Assembly (NCBI GenBank): GCA_964544305.1
Contig: CAZJAZ010000040.1
Span: forward strand, 1-26,146
DNA length: 26,146 nucleotides
Reading direction: 5' to 3'
Origin: JAFDWI01 sp964544305
GTDB lineage: Bacteria; Actinomycetota; Acidimicrobiia; Acidimicrobiales; Iamiaceae
Shown here: piece after piece, positions 1 through 7,066 of the stretch
Layout: each line of letters begins with the position of its first letter
How positions within the stretch are numbered: the first letter of the stretch is position 1
Notes under the pieces: generated by a model
What the model saw: the letters and a program-made list of their open reading frames with translations, nothing else
What the model was told of the DNA's origin: nothing
Database searches by the model: none
Made by a program: the position numbers and the translations under genes

Positions 1-11
1 GAACCTTTGGC

Positions 12-419
12 GTGTTGATTGTTGATACCGGCCCGTTGGTCGCGACCGCGGATCGAGACGACCCGGACCATGTGGCGTGTGACGCGCTGTTGGCTTCGTC
101 TTCTCCGTTGGTCACTACCGGTCTGGTGATCGCGGAGGCTGCGTATCTGATCGCGGACAGGCTCGGATCACCTGGTGAGATCGCGTTGGCCGATGATCTT
201 GCCCGCGGTCGCATTGTGGCCGAAGAACTCGACGCGCAGAGCTGGGCGCGGGTTCGTGAACTTGTCGCCACGTATGCGGATCTGGAACTCGGTGTGACCG
301 ACGCGTCGCTGATCGCCCTTGCGGAACGCCACCGGGTTGCCGAGGTCGCGACGATCGACCGTCGGCATTTCTCTGTCGTGCGCCCGATCCACATCCCCGG
401 GTTCGTTCTCCTGCCCTGA
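12..419 (+). CDS. VapC-type PIN-domain toxin (ribonuclease)
   Basis: A 135-residue protein with the layout of a PIN-domain toxin. It starts LIVDTGPLVA, whose Asp is the first metal ligand. An AEAAY Glu lies near residue 42, a GVTDASLIALAERH Asp in the second half, and a final ATIDRRHF Asp near the C terminus. These four acidic residues bind the metal in PIN nucleases. VapC toxins cut tRNA or rRNA and are held inactive by a small antitoxin, normally encoded just upstream. The GTG start at 12 is plausible because it would overlap the end of a reading frame that stops at 16-18, but the window begins too late to identify that gene. Which RNA it cuts cannot be told. It borders a decayed region, which fits the mobility of such modules. 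Confidence 0.85.
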   Translation: MLIVDTGPLVATADRDDPDHVACDALLASSSPLVTTGLVIAEAAYLIADRLGSPGEIALADDLARGRIVAEELDAQSWARVRELVATYADLELGVTDASLIALAERHRVAEVATIDRRHFSVVRPIHIPGFVLLP

Positions 420-831
420 CCCCTCCGCCTGCGAGCCGACCTATCACCTGGCCGGTCATTGGAGGCATCCCCGACGAAGTCGGGGGTGGCAGTGAACGAC
501 CGATGGCCATTATCAGCCCTGAAGCCCGCCAGAAGCGTTGGTGGGGCTTCCGCACGGATTGCGGGCGCAACGGGCGTTCTGGGACGCTTCGGGGGCTACA
601 GGGACAACAATCCCGGAACGGTGGGCGTCGGTGGTGGCAGACTGGCCAATGATGACACTCAGCCTGGATCCGAACGCTGATGTGCTGACGCACGTCGACC
701 TGAAGGTCGGCGCTTGTCTTCGAAACAGCGGGTCTTCGGATTTCAGCGGGGTTTCACGGTTTTGAGGAGTTGCCAGTCGGGGCGGCCAGCGTAGAGAAAT
801 ATTGGCAGTCGAGCACTCGTAGATTGTCAGG
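420..831. other. gene-poor stretch with possible coding debris
   Basis: No intact gene is supported here. On the plus strand, short open pieces change frame: one starts at the ATG at 503 (SPEARQKRWWGF), another contains FWDASGATGTTIPERWASVV around 590-650. They read like fragments of one small protein broken by a frameshift, but I cannot name the family. No terminator with a clear T-run was seen after the PIN gene. Confidence 0.4.
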
Positions 832-970
832 GTGAATAGGGATTCACCCCACCTAGTTGAACTTTACGACGCGGGCATATACCGGCACGGAAATGGCTGA
901 GCGGATCAACGTCTCCCGGCTAACCGTGTACCAGGTGGCCCAGCGCGCTCAACGTGAAGGCGAATCATAA
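832..970 (+). pseudogene. relic of a serine-recombinase-type helix-turn-helix domain, frameshifted
   Basis: Two adjoining plus-strand frames give one HTH segment. The first, from about 832, reads DSPHLVELYDAG. After a one-base shift near 868 the second reads YTGTEMAERINVSRLTVYQV and ends at the TAA at 968-970. Removing one A from GGCATATACC restores a continuous reading. The pattern LYDAGYTGTEMAERINVSRLTVY matches the C-terminal HTH of resolvases and invertases (HTH_7-like), which binds the recombination site. The catalytic domain with its active-site Ser is absent, so this is a truncated relic. A bare HTH regulator of the same fold is possible but less likely given the frameshift. Confidence 0.55.
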
Positions 971-1489
971 TTAGGGATTGTCGTGCGGTTCTCCGTTGTC
1001 GAGCGGGTCTTTCGTCGCTCGTAGTTCTGGCAGCACTTCCAGGTCTTTGGCCCGTCCGGCTGCTTGTTTCATTGTGATCAGATCACCAAGGCTCGCGATG
1101 AGGATTTCGTGGTTTGTCACGAGGCCTTGGACTGCGACAGCGTGAGGTTCGACGTCTCAGTAGGTCAATTGGGTGTGGCCGGGCCCGATGGTGTTGAGCA
1201 GAATATCGACATGGCCGTGTCGCGTGTCCCAGAGAGGATTCCCGCCAAGGAGGTCGTCATGATCGGGGGGCGGGCCTTTCTGGACACGTGCGCCAAGTTC
1301 GGTTAGCGCCATCGCAGCCCGGTGACAGTTTTCTAGATCGCCTGCGATGAGAAAGTCCAGATCTTCAGTGCGGTGCTTTGAACCATGGATCCATCCCGCA
1401 CCCATTCCCACCAGCACGAAAGCGACCTTGTGTTCGGCGAACGTTGTGAGGATCCGCAGGAAACCCGATGGAAGGTCAGCCTCGGGCAT
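971..1489 (-). pseudogene. nucleotidyltransferase (AbiEii-like/DUF6036-like) interrupted by an in-frame TGA
   Basis: Reading the minus strand from the ATG at 1489 gives a nucleotidyltransferase-fold protein: FVLVGMGAGWIHGSKHRTEDLDFLI carries the HGS turn and the Asp-Leu-Asp metal site, and HVDIL follows. A TGA at 1159-1157 ends the first part after QLTY. The same frame continues past it for over 60 codons to the TAA at 973-971. The continuation includes ILIASLGDLITMKQAAGRAK, the normal C-terminal signature of these proteins (IASLxDLIxMKxAAGRxKD). A single nonsense codon therefore splits an otherwise intact gene of about 172 codons. The start overlaps the end of the upstream frame (stop 1478-1476), which suggests an old operon. 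Related proteins act as toxins or RNA-modifying nucleotidyltransferases. Nonsense mutation, recoding and sequencing error cannot be told apart here. Confidence 0.75.
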
Positions 1490-1914
1490 TTCGCTGTGAC
1501 CGACGTTGCGGGACAACGGCAAAGTATTCGTCTTCGGTGACAGACGTGCCGTCCAGCAGGCGGAACGTGTCATCCTCAGTTCGAGGTGGAATATCACTGG
1601 CTTGTGCGATGAGCTGGGCGCGCCGAGCCGGCGTGATGCGAAGCGTGCGGCGCGTGTCGGTTACCCGATCGGCGGCTGATTGCCATGCGTAACGGTTCTT
1701 CGGAGAGGTGTCGGTGTTCGTCGATCAAGGCCGTGAGGAATTGAAGGCCTCTCGTGAGGGAGGCGACCAGTCTTGCGATGTTGTGGCTGACGATCTCAGA
1801 TATGTTGTCCGAATCGATCGACCGAAACGGGAACGGAAACGACACCTGCAGGTATTCGACAATTTCGGTGATCCGCGTTGTTGCGGACCGAAGCGTTCTC
1901 AGCCCGGCCTCCAT
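1476..1914 (-). pseudogene. unrecognised gene upstream of the nucleotidyltransferase, frameshifted
   Basis: Two overlapping minus-strand frames look coding. From the ATG at 1914 the first reads MEAGLRTLRSATTRITEIVE and continues to HLSEEPLRMA near 1685. The second is open only from 1724, has no start codon, and reads SAADRVTDTRRTLRITPARR through DDTFRLLDGTSVTEDEYFAV to the TGA at 1478-1476. Joining them near 1685 gives one protein of about 145 residues that is rich in helix and charge. Its end overlaps the nucleotidyltransferase start by 14 bases, so the two were probably one operon, possibly a toxin-antitoxin-like pair. I do not recognise the family. An alternative is that the first frame is chance and the true start has been lost. 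Confidence 0.45.
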
Positions 1915-1918
1915 GCCT

Positions 1919-2113
1919 GTTGCCCGTCGTGAGCGTGCGGGCGAACTCGCCGATGAGGGTAGGTCCGCAATGCGCGACCGTGTCTGCGACCAAAAGCCAC
2001 TGGTCGAGCATCACAACCGGATACTTCCCGCACGGCATGCCCGTGAGCCGCCAGATGTGCTTGAGCAACATCCGCGAGTCAACCCGTAGCGACGGGCTTT
2101 CAACGCACGATTG
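1919..2113 (-). pseudogene. open fragment, possible integrase-core transposase relic
   Basis: A minus-strand frame, open after the TAA at 2116-2114, reads SLRVDSRMLLKHIWRLTGMP, then CGKYPVVMLDQWL and GPTLIGEFARTLTTG. The stretch LLKHIW..TGMPCGKY resembles a segment I recall from actinobacterial integrase-core transposases. No DDE residues can be assigned and the fragment is short, so this is a weak call. It could instead be the N-terminal part of the frameshifted gene that follows at 1914, which begins in another frame where this one loses its coding look. Confidence 0.3.
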
Positions 2114-2182
2114 TTAGCCTGGTCCTTCGGTGGCGGCACCACCGAACCATTCGCGCTCAAAGTAGGTGAGGCACGTCGGCAG

Positions 2183-2211
2183 TTGGCAAAAGTCAACCGA
2201 CGTGGCACAAT
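2183..2211 (+). promoter_or_regulatory. ilv operon promoter (-35 TTGGCA, -10 CACAAT)
   Basis: TTGGCA at 2183-2188 and CACAAT at 2206-2211 are separated by exactly 17 bases, a good primary-sigma-factor promoter. The expected start of transcription, 6-8 bases past the -10 box, falls at about 2218, which is the GTG/ATG of the leader peptide. The leader mRNA would then have almost no 5' untranslated region. Confidence 0.6.
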
Positions 2212-2220
2212 GGAGTTGTG

Positions 2221-2256
2221 ATGCACTTGCAGCCGACCCTCGTAGTACGCCACTGA
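2221..2256 (+). CDS. ilv leader peptide (attenuator peptide)
   Basis: A short frame, ATG at 2221 to TGA at 2254-2256, encodes MHLQPTLVVRH, with an in-frame GTG three bases earlier at 2218. The Leu-Val-Val run directly before the stop is what an attenuator for branched-chain amino-acid synthesis needs: ribosome stalling at CTC GTA GTA reports low Leu-tRNA or Val-tRNA. The stop codon sits in the first strand of the next hairpin (2255-2285), so a ribosome that finishes the peptide would cover that strand. GGAG at 2212-2215 could serve as a ribosome binding site if transcription starts further upstream. Comparable leader peptides precede ilvB in corynebacteria and streptomycetes. Confidence 0.75.
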   Translation: MHLQPTLVVRH

Positions 2257-2285
2257 CGCACGCGCAACCCTGATCCGCGTGCGTC
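2255..2285 (+). promoter_or_regulatory. attenuator pause hairpin of the ilv leader
   Basis: GACGCACGCG (2255-2264) and CGCGTGCGTC (2276-2285) form a perfect 10-bp stem with an 11-base loop. The left arm overlaps the leader-peptide stop codon. Its position fits the pause or anti-antiterminator hairpin of a classical attenuator. Confidence 0.7.
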
Positions 2286-2287
2286 TT

Positions 2288-2320
2288 CGACCTCCCAAAC
2301 GGGAGGTCGTTGTCGTTTTC
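2288..2320 (+). terminator. attenuator terminator upstream of ilvB
   Basis: CGACCTCCC (2288-2296) and GGGAGGTCG (2301-2309) form a perfect 9-bp stem with the 4-base loop AAAC. TTGTCGTTTTC follows, giving a T-rich tail. The hairpin ends about 90 bases before the ilvB start, so it should stop transcription when branched-chain amino acids are plentiful. Confidence 0.75.
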
Positions 2321-2401
2321 GCAAGCACTTTCGCCTAGCGTCACACCTCAGGGCTGCAACGAGATGAACCCAATCCACTTAAGAAGGTGAAGGACACGAC
2401 A

Positions 2402-4156
2402 ATGAAGCTCAACGGTGGCCAAGCCCTGATTCGCAGCCTGGAGTCCGAAGGCGTGGATGTAATGTTCGGACTTCCCGGTGGCGCGATTCTGCCCGTGTAC
2501 GATCCGCTGCTCGATTCGTCGATCCGTCATATCTTGGTGCGTCACGAACAAGGTGCCGGCCACATGGCCGAGGGTTACGCGCACGTCACCGGTCGACCAG
2601 GTGTGGTCATGGTGACCAGTGGCCCCGGTGGAACCAACGTTGTGACGCCGCTCGCGGATGCCTACATGGATTCGGTTCCAATGGTGTGTATCACCGGGCA
2701 GGTGCCGCGCCCAGCGATTGGCACCGACGCGTTCCAAGAAGCCGACATCACCGGGATCACCCAAGCGGTGACCAAGCACAACATTTTGGTGCACAGCGCG
2801 CAAGACATTCCGATGGCGATTCGCCAAGCGTTCCACATCGCCACAACCGGCCGTCCTGGCCCGGTGCTCGTTGATATACCCAAAGACCTCGTTGATGCCA
2901 CGAACCCGGTTTCGGCCATGGATTGGGAGTGGCCCACCGACGCGGAAGTTGCGGCAGAACTGCCCGGATATAAGCCAACGACGAAAGGGCATCCGCTCAA
3001 GATTCGTGAAGCGGCCGAGCTCATTCGGGCCGCGTATCGCCCGGTGATATACGCGGGTGGCGGTATTTTGAAAGCGCGCGCCGCTGATGAATTGCGGGCG
3101 CTGGCCGAGCTGTGTGAACTCCCCGTCGTGACCACCCTTATGGCCAGGGGTGCTTTCCCTGATTCGCACCCGCTCGCTCTTGGAATGCCCGGGATGCACG
3201 GCAACTACACGGCGGTTATGTCGTTGCAAAAAGCCGACTTGTTGATCGCGTTAGGTTCGCGTTTTGACGACCGAGTGACCGGCAAGGTTGCGGGTTTTGC
3301 ACCCGAGGCCAAGGTTATTCATGTGGATATTGACCCGGCCGAGCTTGGCAAAGTTCGCACACCTGACGTGCCCATTGTGGGGGACTGTCGTCAGATCATC
3401 GGCGAGTTGATTCACGTGATCAAAGATCTCGACGCGACCGGGCCGGCCACGCCAGATCGGTCCGCCTGGAAATCAACACTGAGTGGTTGGCAAGAAAAGT
3501 ATCCGCTCGCCTATGAACCCCATGTTGCTGGTGATGCGCTCAAGCCACAATCGGTGATTGAGCAGCTTCGTGCCGCGGCCGATGATTCAACCATTTTGGT
3601 GTCTGGCGTGGGCCAGCATCAGATGTGGTCGAGCCAGTACTGGCGTTTCGAAGAACCGTACACGTGGGTGAACTCGGGTGGTTTGGGCACCATGGGCTTT
3701 AGCGTCCCCGCGGCGATTGGTGCGAAAGTTGGTCGCCCTGATCGCACCGTGTGGGCGGTTGATGGCGATGGTTGTTTCCAGATGACCGCGCAAGAACTTG
3801 TTACGGCTGCGACCGAACGCATCCCGGTGAAGATCGCGATCCTCAATAACGGCTATCTCGGCATGGTTCGCCAATGGCAAGAAATGTTTTACGAAGAGCG
3901 GTACTCCGAGGTATACCTGTCACTTGACCTGCCCGACTATGTCAAATGGGCCGAGGCGATGGGATGTGTGGGTATGCGAGTCGAGTCACCTGAAGAAGTT
4001 GGCCCTGCAATCGACAAAGCCAACGAAATCGATGACCGACCGGTTGTTGTTGAGTTCCGTACCGATGACCGAGAAAAGGTGTTTCCGATGGTGCCATCTG
4101 GTCGACCGAACGACGACATTGTGGTGCCACCTTTCCAGCGAGGAGAAGACCAATGA
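2402..4156 (+). CDS. ilvB: acetolactate synthase large subunit
   Basis: Catalytic subunit of acetohydroxyacid synthase, the first shared step of valine, leucine and isoleucine synthesis. It joins two pyruvates, or pyruvate and 2-ketobutyrate, using thiamine diphosphate with FAD. The 584-residue length is normal. The N-terminal domain has FGLPGGAILPVYD and the catalytic Glu in VRHEQGAGHMAEG. The middle FAD domain has ALGSRFDDRVTGK. The C-terminal domain has the thiamine-diphosphate motif from VDGDGCFQMTAQEL to ILNNGYLGMVRQWQ. I chose ATG 2402 because AAGGA at 2390-2394 is well spaced; a GTG at 2387 is also in frame but would overlap that site. The stop overlaps the ilvN start by four bases (ATGA), so the subunits are translationally coupled. 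Transcription is probably set by the attenuator upstream. Confidence 0.98.
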   Translation: MKLNGGQALIRSLESEGVDVMFGLPGGAILPVYDPLLDSSIRHILVRHEQGAGHMAEGYAHVTGRPGVVMVTSGPGGTNVVTPLADAYMDSVPMVCITGQVPRPAIGTDAFQEADITGITQAVTKHNILVHSAQDIPMAIRQAFHIATTGRPGPVLVDIPKDLVDATNPVSAMDWEWPTDAEVAAELPGYKPTTKGHPLKIREAAELIRAAYRPVIYAGGGILKARAADELRALAELCELPVVTTLMARGAFPDSHPLALGMPGMHGNYTAVMSLQKADLLIALGSRFDDRVTGKVAGFAPEAKVIHVDIDPAELGKVRTPDVPIVGDCRQIIGELIHVIKDLDATGPATPDRSAWKSTLSGWQEKYPLAYEPHVAGDALKPQSVIEQLRAAADDSTILVSGVGQHQMWSSQYWRFEEPYTWVNSGGLGTMGFSVPAAIGAKVGRPDRTVWAVDGDGCFQMTAQELVTAATERIPVKIAILNNGYLGMVRQWQEMFYEERYSEVYLSLDLPDYVKWAEAMGCVGMRVESPEEVGPAIDKANEIDDRPVVVEFRTDDREKVFPMVPSGRPNDDIVVPPFQRGEDQ

Positions 4157-4683
4157 CCCAGCCTCGCCTTCACACATTGTCGGTGCTCGTTGAGAACCGT
4201 TCGGGTGTGTTAGCCCGTGTGTCCGGCTTGTTTGCACGCCGTGGCTACAACATCGAGTCGTTAGCGGTCGCCCCGACCGACGACGAAAGATTCAGCCGAA
4301 TCACCGTGGTTGTCGACGTGGAAACCACACCGATCGAACAGATGGTCAAACAGCTCAACAAGCTCATCAACGTGGTCAAAATTACCGAGCTTGACCCGCG
4401 TGATTCTGTTGAACGTGAGCTGTGCATGGTGACGTTGTCTGTTGATCGAGATGTGCGCAACGAGGTCATCGAATTAGCGCAGATCTTCGAAGCGCGTATC
4501 GTTGCGGTAGCCCACGGAGCTATGACGTTGTCGTTGGAAGGAACTCCTTCCAAAATCGATGACTTCGAGGACCTCGTCCGCCCCTACGGCATCGTCGAAA
4601 TGCAACGAACCGGTCGGATCGCACTGTCCAAACTTGACCGCAAAGCAAAACCAGTCCGCACAAGTATCAAAGGGAAGGCCTAA
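4153..4683 (+). CDS. ilvN: acetolactate synthase small (regulatory) subunit
   Basis: Regulatory partner of IlvB, 176 residues, a normal length. The N-terminal ACT domain is clear: LSVLVENRSGVLARVSGLFA, then RRGYNIESLAVAPT. In this family that domain binds valine and gives feedback inhibition. The C-terminal half (VERELCMVTLSV and EIAQIF-type segments, ending RTGRIALSKLDRK) matches the second domain of small subunits. The start overlaps the ilvB stop and is preceded by the purine-rich CGAGGAGAAG. Only six bases separate its stop from ilvC. Confidence 0.97.
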   Translation: MTQPRLHTLSVLVENRSGVLARVSGLFARRGYNIESLAVAPTDDERFSRITVVVDVETTPIEQMVKQLNKLINVVKITELDPRDSVERELCMVTLSVDRDVRNEVIELAQIFEARIVAVAHGAMTLSLEGTPSKIDDFEDLVRPYGIVEMQRTGRIALSKLDRKAKPVRTSIKGKA

Positions 4684-4689
4684 CCAATC

Positions 4690-5718
4690 ATGGCAACCGT
4701 CTACTACGAAAAAGATGCCGATCGTTCGGTGCTCGCCGACCGCAAGGTCGCAATCCTCGGTTATGGCTCACAGGGCCATGCGCACGCGTTGAATCTGGCC
4801 GAGTCAGGCATTGACGTGCGGGTGGGGCTGCGTGAAGGGTCATCGTCACGTGCCAAGGCAACCGAAGCGGGTCTCAAGGTGATGAGTATCGCCGATGCCG
4901 CAGCGGAAGCTGATCTGATCATGATCTTGTTGCCCGACACCGAGCAACAAGACGTGTTTGAAGCCGATATCAAGCCGAACTTGAACGATGGTGACGCGAT
5001 CTTCTTCGCGCACGGTTTCAACGTGCGCTTTGGTTATGTTGTCGCACCGGACAACGTTGATGTCGCCATGGTCGCCCCGAAAGGCCCCGGCCATTTGGTT
5101 CGCCGCACCTACACCGAAGGCGGCGGGGTGCCGTGTCTGATTGCCGTGTCACAAGACGCAACCGGTAAAGCACACGACTTAGCGCTTGCCTACGCCGATG
5201 GGATCGGCGGTACTCGGGCCGGTGTGCTCGAGACCACGTTTGAAGAAGAAACCGAAACCGACTTGTTTGGCGAACAGGTGGTGTTGTGCGGCGGTTTGGC
5301 CGCGCTCGTTCAAGCCGGATTCGACACGCTTGTGGGCGCGGGGTATCAACCGGAGTCTGCCTATTTCGAATGCTTGCATGAACTGAAGCTGATCGTGGAC
5401 CTCATGTATGAACAGGGCATCTCTGGGATGCGCTATTCGATTTCGACGACCGCTGAGTACGGCGATCTGACCCGTGGTCCGCGCATCATTGACGATTCGG
5501 TGCGTGCTGAAATGAAAAAGGTGCTCGGCGAAATCCAGGACGGATCTTTTGCTGCTGAGTTCATGAACGAGGTGCGTAGCGGCGGTGCCAAGTTCGCTGA
5601 ACTGCGTGCCGCGGGCAAGGCCCATCAAGTCGAGCAGGTCGGTAGTGAACTGCGTGCGATGATGCCGTGGATCTCGGCAGGCAAGGTCAAAGTCGAAGAC
5701 GCATCAGGCGGCGACTGA
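4690..5718 (+). CDS. ilvC: ketol-acid reductoisomerase, class I
   Basis: Second step of valine and isoleucine synthesis: magnesium-dependent isomerisation and NADPH reduction of acetolactate or acetohydroxybutyrate. At 342 residues it is the short class I form. The N-terminal Rossmann domain has ILGYGSQGHAHALNLAESG, followed by a Ser-rich cofactor-phosphate loop (REGSSSRAKA). The C-terminal knotted domain has the acidic metal-binding helix ETTFEEETETDLFGEQVVLC, then YFECLHELKLIVDLMYEQG and AEYGDLTRGPRI. It is the last gene of the ilvBNC operon and faces a convergent gene only 11 bases away, so there is no room for a separate terminator. Confidence 0.98.
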   Translation: MATVYYEKDADRSVLADRKVAILGYGSQGHAHALNLAESGIDVRVGLREGSSSRAKATEAGLKVMSIADAAAEADLIMILLPDTEQQDVFEADIKPNLNDGDAIFFAHGFNVRFGYVVAPDNVDVAMVAPKGPGHLVRRTYTEGGGVPCLIAVSQDATGKAHDLALAYADGIGGTRAGVLETTFEEETETDLFGEQVVLCGGLAALVQAGFDTLVGAGYQPESAYFECLHELKLIVDLMYEQGISGMRYSISTTAEYGDLTRGPRIIDDSVRAEMKKVLGEIQDGSFAAEFMNEVRSGGAKFAELRAAGKAHQVEQVGSELRAMMPWISAGKVKVEDASGGD

Positions 5719-5729
5719 ACACCTGAGAG

Positions 5730-6851
5730 CTATCGGTCGGAGATGGCATTGACGGCGTCGACCATTTCGCCAAGTGGTCGACGCCCCATCTTGTAGACGG
5801 GTACCGTTTTCACAAGGCGCGCGATGCGTTCTAGAGCGTGCGGCTGATTGTAGGTTTCTCGGAAGAGTTGAGGAACGACCGTCACGATCGCATCAATCGG
5901 AGACGCAATGTGTTCGGCTTTTGCCGCTTCTTGGTCACCGATGACGAAGATCGCCCGAACACGACCTCCGTGGGATACGTTTCCAAAGACATGTGCCGAG
6001 GTAGGAGGTTTGCCCGGTACATCTTCGTTTGGTAACCCGACGAGTTTTCGAGATTGGTCGCTCAAGCAAATGGGTTTTGGGTACGTCAAAAGGTTGTCGT
6101 GGGCGTCAATCGCGACAACCTCATCGGTGAGATAGTTCCAACCGTCTTGCACGAGTGCCGCGGTCAATGTTGATTTCCCGCGACCAGATTCTCCAGCGAC
6201 AATGATGCATTCACCTTCGCGTTCCACGGCGCCTGCATGAAGCAACAGACAATCTTGGGTGTCTTTGGTGGCGGCTTGGTTGAGCGCGGTGATGAGGAGA
6301 ACAAGCGCATGGTCACGGGTTCCGGCTTGGCCGATTCGCTGTGTATCGAGGTAGACCGCGTAGGTGCCGGTACGGTCGGGTCCGTCAACGTGGACATGTG
6401 ACCGAGCGGATGTTGCGCCAGGCAAGTCTGTGAGCATGGACTCGGTTTGACGGTGGAACTCGGGATCGTCGGTGCCGATTGAAACGGTTGTGCCGGAAAC
6501 CAAATATGGCCCCACAAGGTGGGACGCCTTGCAGGCGGCCGCGGTTGGGTTTCCATCCTCGTTTTTGTTTCGCAAGGGTTGTTGACTTGGTGTCGTGGTG
6601 ATGAGATCGAGTGCGGCAAGCGATTCGATCGTGGACATCACGTCGTGGCTGAGCAGCGATGGAACGTCGCTGAGTGTGCTTGCGATGTGCAATATGATTT
6701 GATGGGGCAAACGCTTCCCGTTGATTGCCACCCAAACCGCTCCTGCACTGGCATTGAGAACGTGAAGCGTGCCGTGGGTCTTGTTGAGGGCGACCACGTG
6801 GTCGTCCACGTTGGCCCACAAAATGTTGTTTCTCTGGTGAAACGGCAACAT
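5730..6851 (-). CDS. PqqD-like (RiPP recognition-type) domain fused to an HprK-like kinase domain
   Basis: A 373-residue two-part protein. Residues about 10-85 look like a PqqD-type domain: VDDHVVALNKTHGTLHVLNA, then SAGAVWVAINGKR and a helical end with LAALDLI. Such domains bind leader peptides in modified-peptide (RiPP) pathways. After a linker, residues about 110-373 resemble the HPr-kinase fold: LLLHAGAV (His 205), Walker A GESGRGKST (220-228), YLTDEVVAID (240-249), and YPKPICLSD. HprK-like proteins in RiPP clusters can phosphorylate a precursor peptide, while true HprK phosphorylates HPr. No RiPP cyclase, protease or HPr gene is near. It is divergent from a Tat-exported protein gene with a palindrome between them, which suggests joint control. 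ATG 6851 is the only sensible start because an in-frame TGA lies just upstream. The substrate is unknown. Confidence 0.75.
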   Translation of the reverse strand: MLPFHQRNNILWANVDDHVVALNKTHGTLHVLNASAGAVWVAINGKRLPHQIILHIASTLSDVPSLLSHDVMSTIESLAALDLITTTPSQQPLRNKNEDGNPTAAACKASHLVGPYLVSGTTVSIGTDDPEFHRQTESMLTDLPGATSARSHVHVDGPDRTGTYAVYLDTQRIGQAGTRDHALVLLITALNQAATKDTQDCLLLHAGAVEREGECIIVAGESGRGKSTLTAALVQDGWNYLTDEVVAIDAHDNLLTYPKPICLSDQSRKLVGLPNEDVPGKPPTSAHVFGNVSHGGRVRAIFVIGDQEAAKAEHIASPIDAIVTVVPQLFRETYNQPHALERIARLVKTVPVYKMGRRPLGEMVDAVNAISDR

Positions 6852-6887
6852 AGGTATCCAGATAGGCGATCATGGAATGAAGGTTCC

Positions 6888-6911
6888 AATGCAGCACAAT
6901 TGTGGTGCATT
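6888..6911. promoter_or_regulatory. 24-bp near-palindrome, candidate operator between divergent genes
   Basis: AATGCAGCACAA (6888-6899) and TTGTGGTGCATT (6900-6911) are inverted repeats that meet with no spacer, with one mismatched pair out of twelve. It starts 37 bases upstream of the HprK-like gene start and lies in the 215-bp gap shared with the Tat-protein gene, so a dimeric regulator could control both. No regulator gene is adjacent, and the site may be bound by a distant one. Confidence 0.5.
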
Positions 6912-7066
6912 GCGGTAGTGTATTTGCTGCGGCGCAGGCGCTTGACGCCACCAGATCCGGCGATTCCAAAATATTTCGATTCGGGTGTAACGCAAATCGT
7001 GTAGCTGTCGTTTTAAGTTCTGGACTGTTCTCGTTCGGAGTGCAGGCGATGGTTTGGAGCCAATTT

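Noticed and set aside
2114..2344. 76-codon minus-strand open frame over the ilv leader
   Set aside because: It runs through the leader peptide and both attenuator hairpins, which explain the sequence better, and it shows no motif.
2348..3229. 293-codon minus-strand open frame
   Set aside because: It lies entirely opposite ilvB, has low-complexity Arg/His-rich composition and no recognisable motif; it is a shadow of the real gene.
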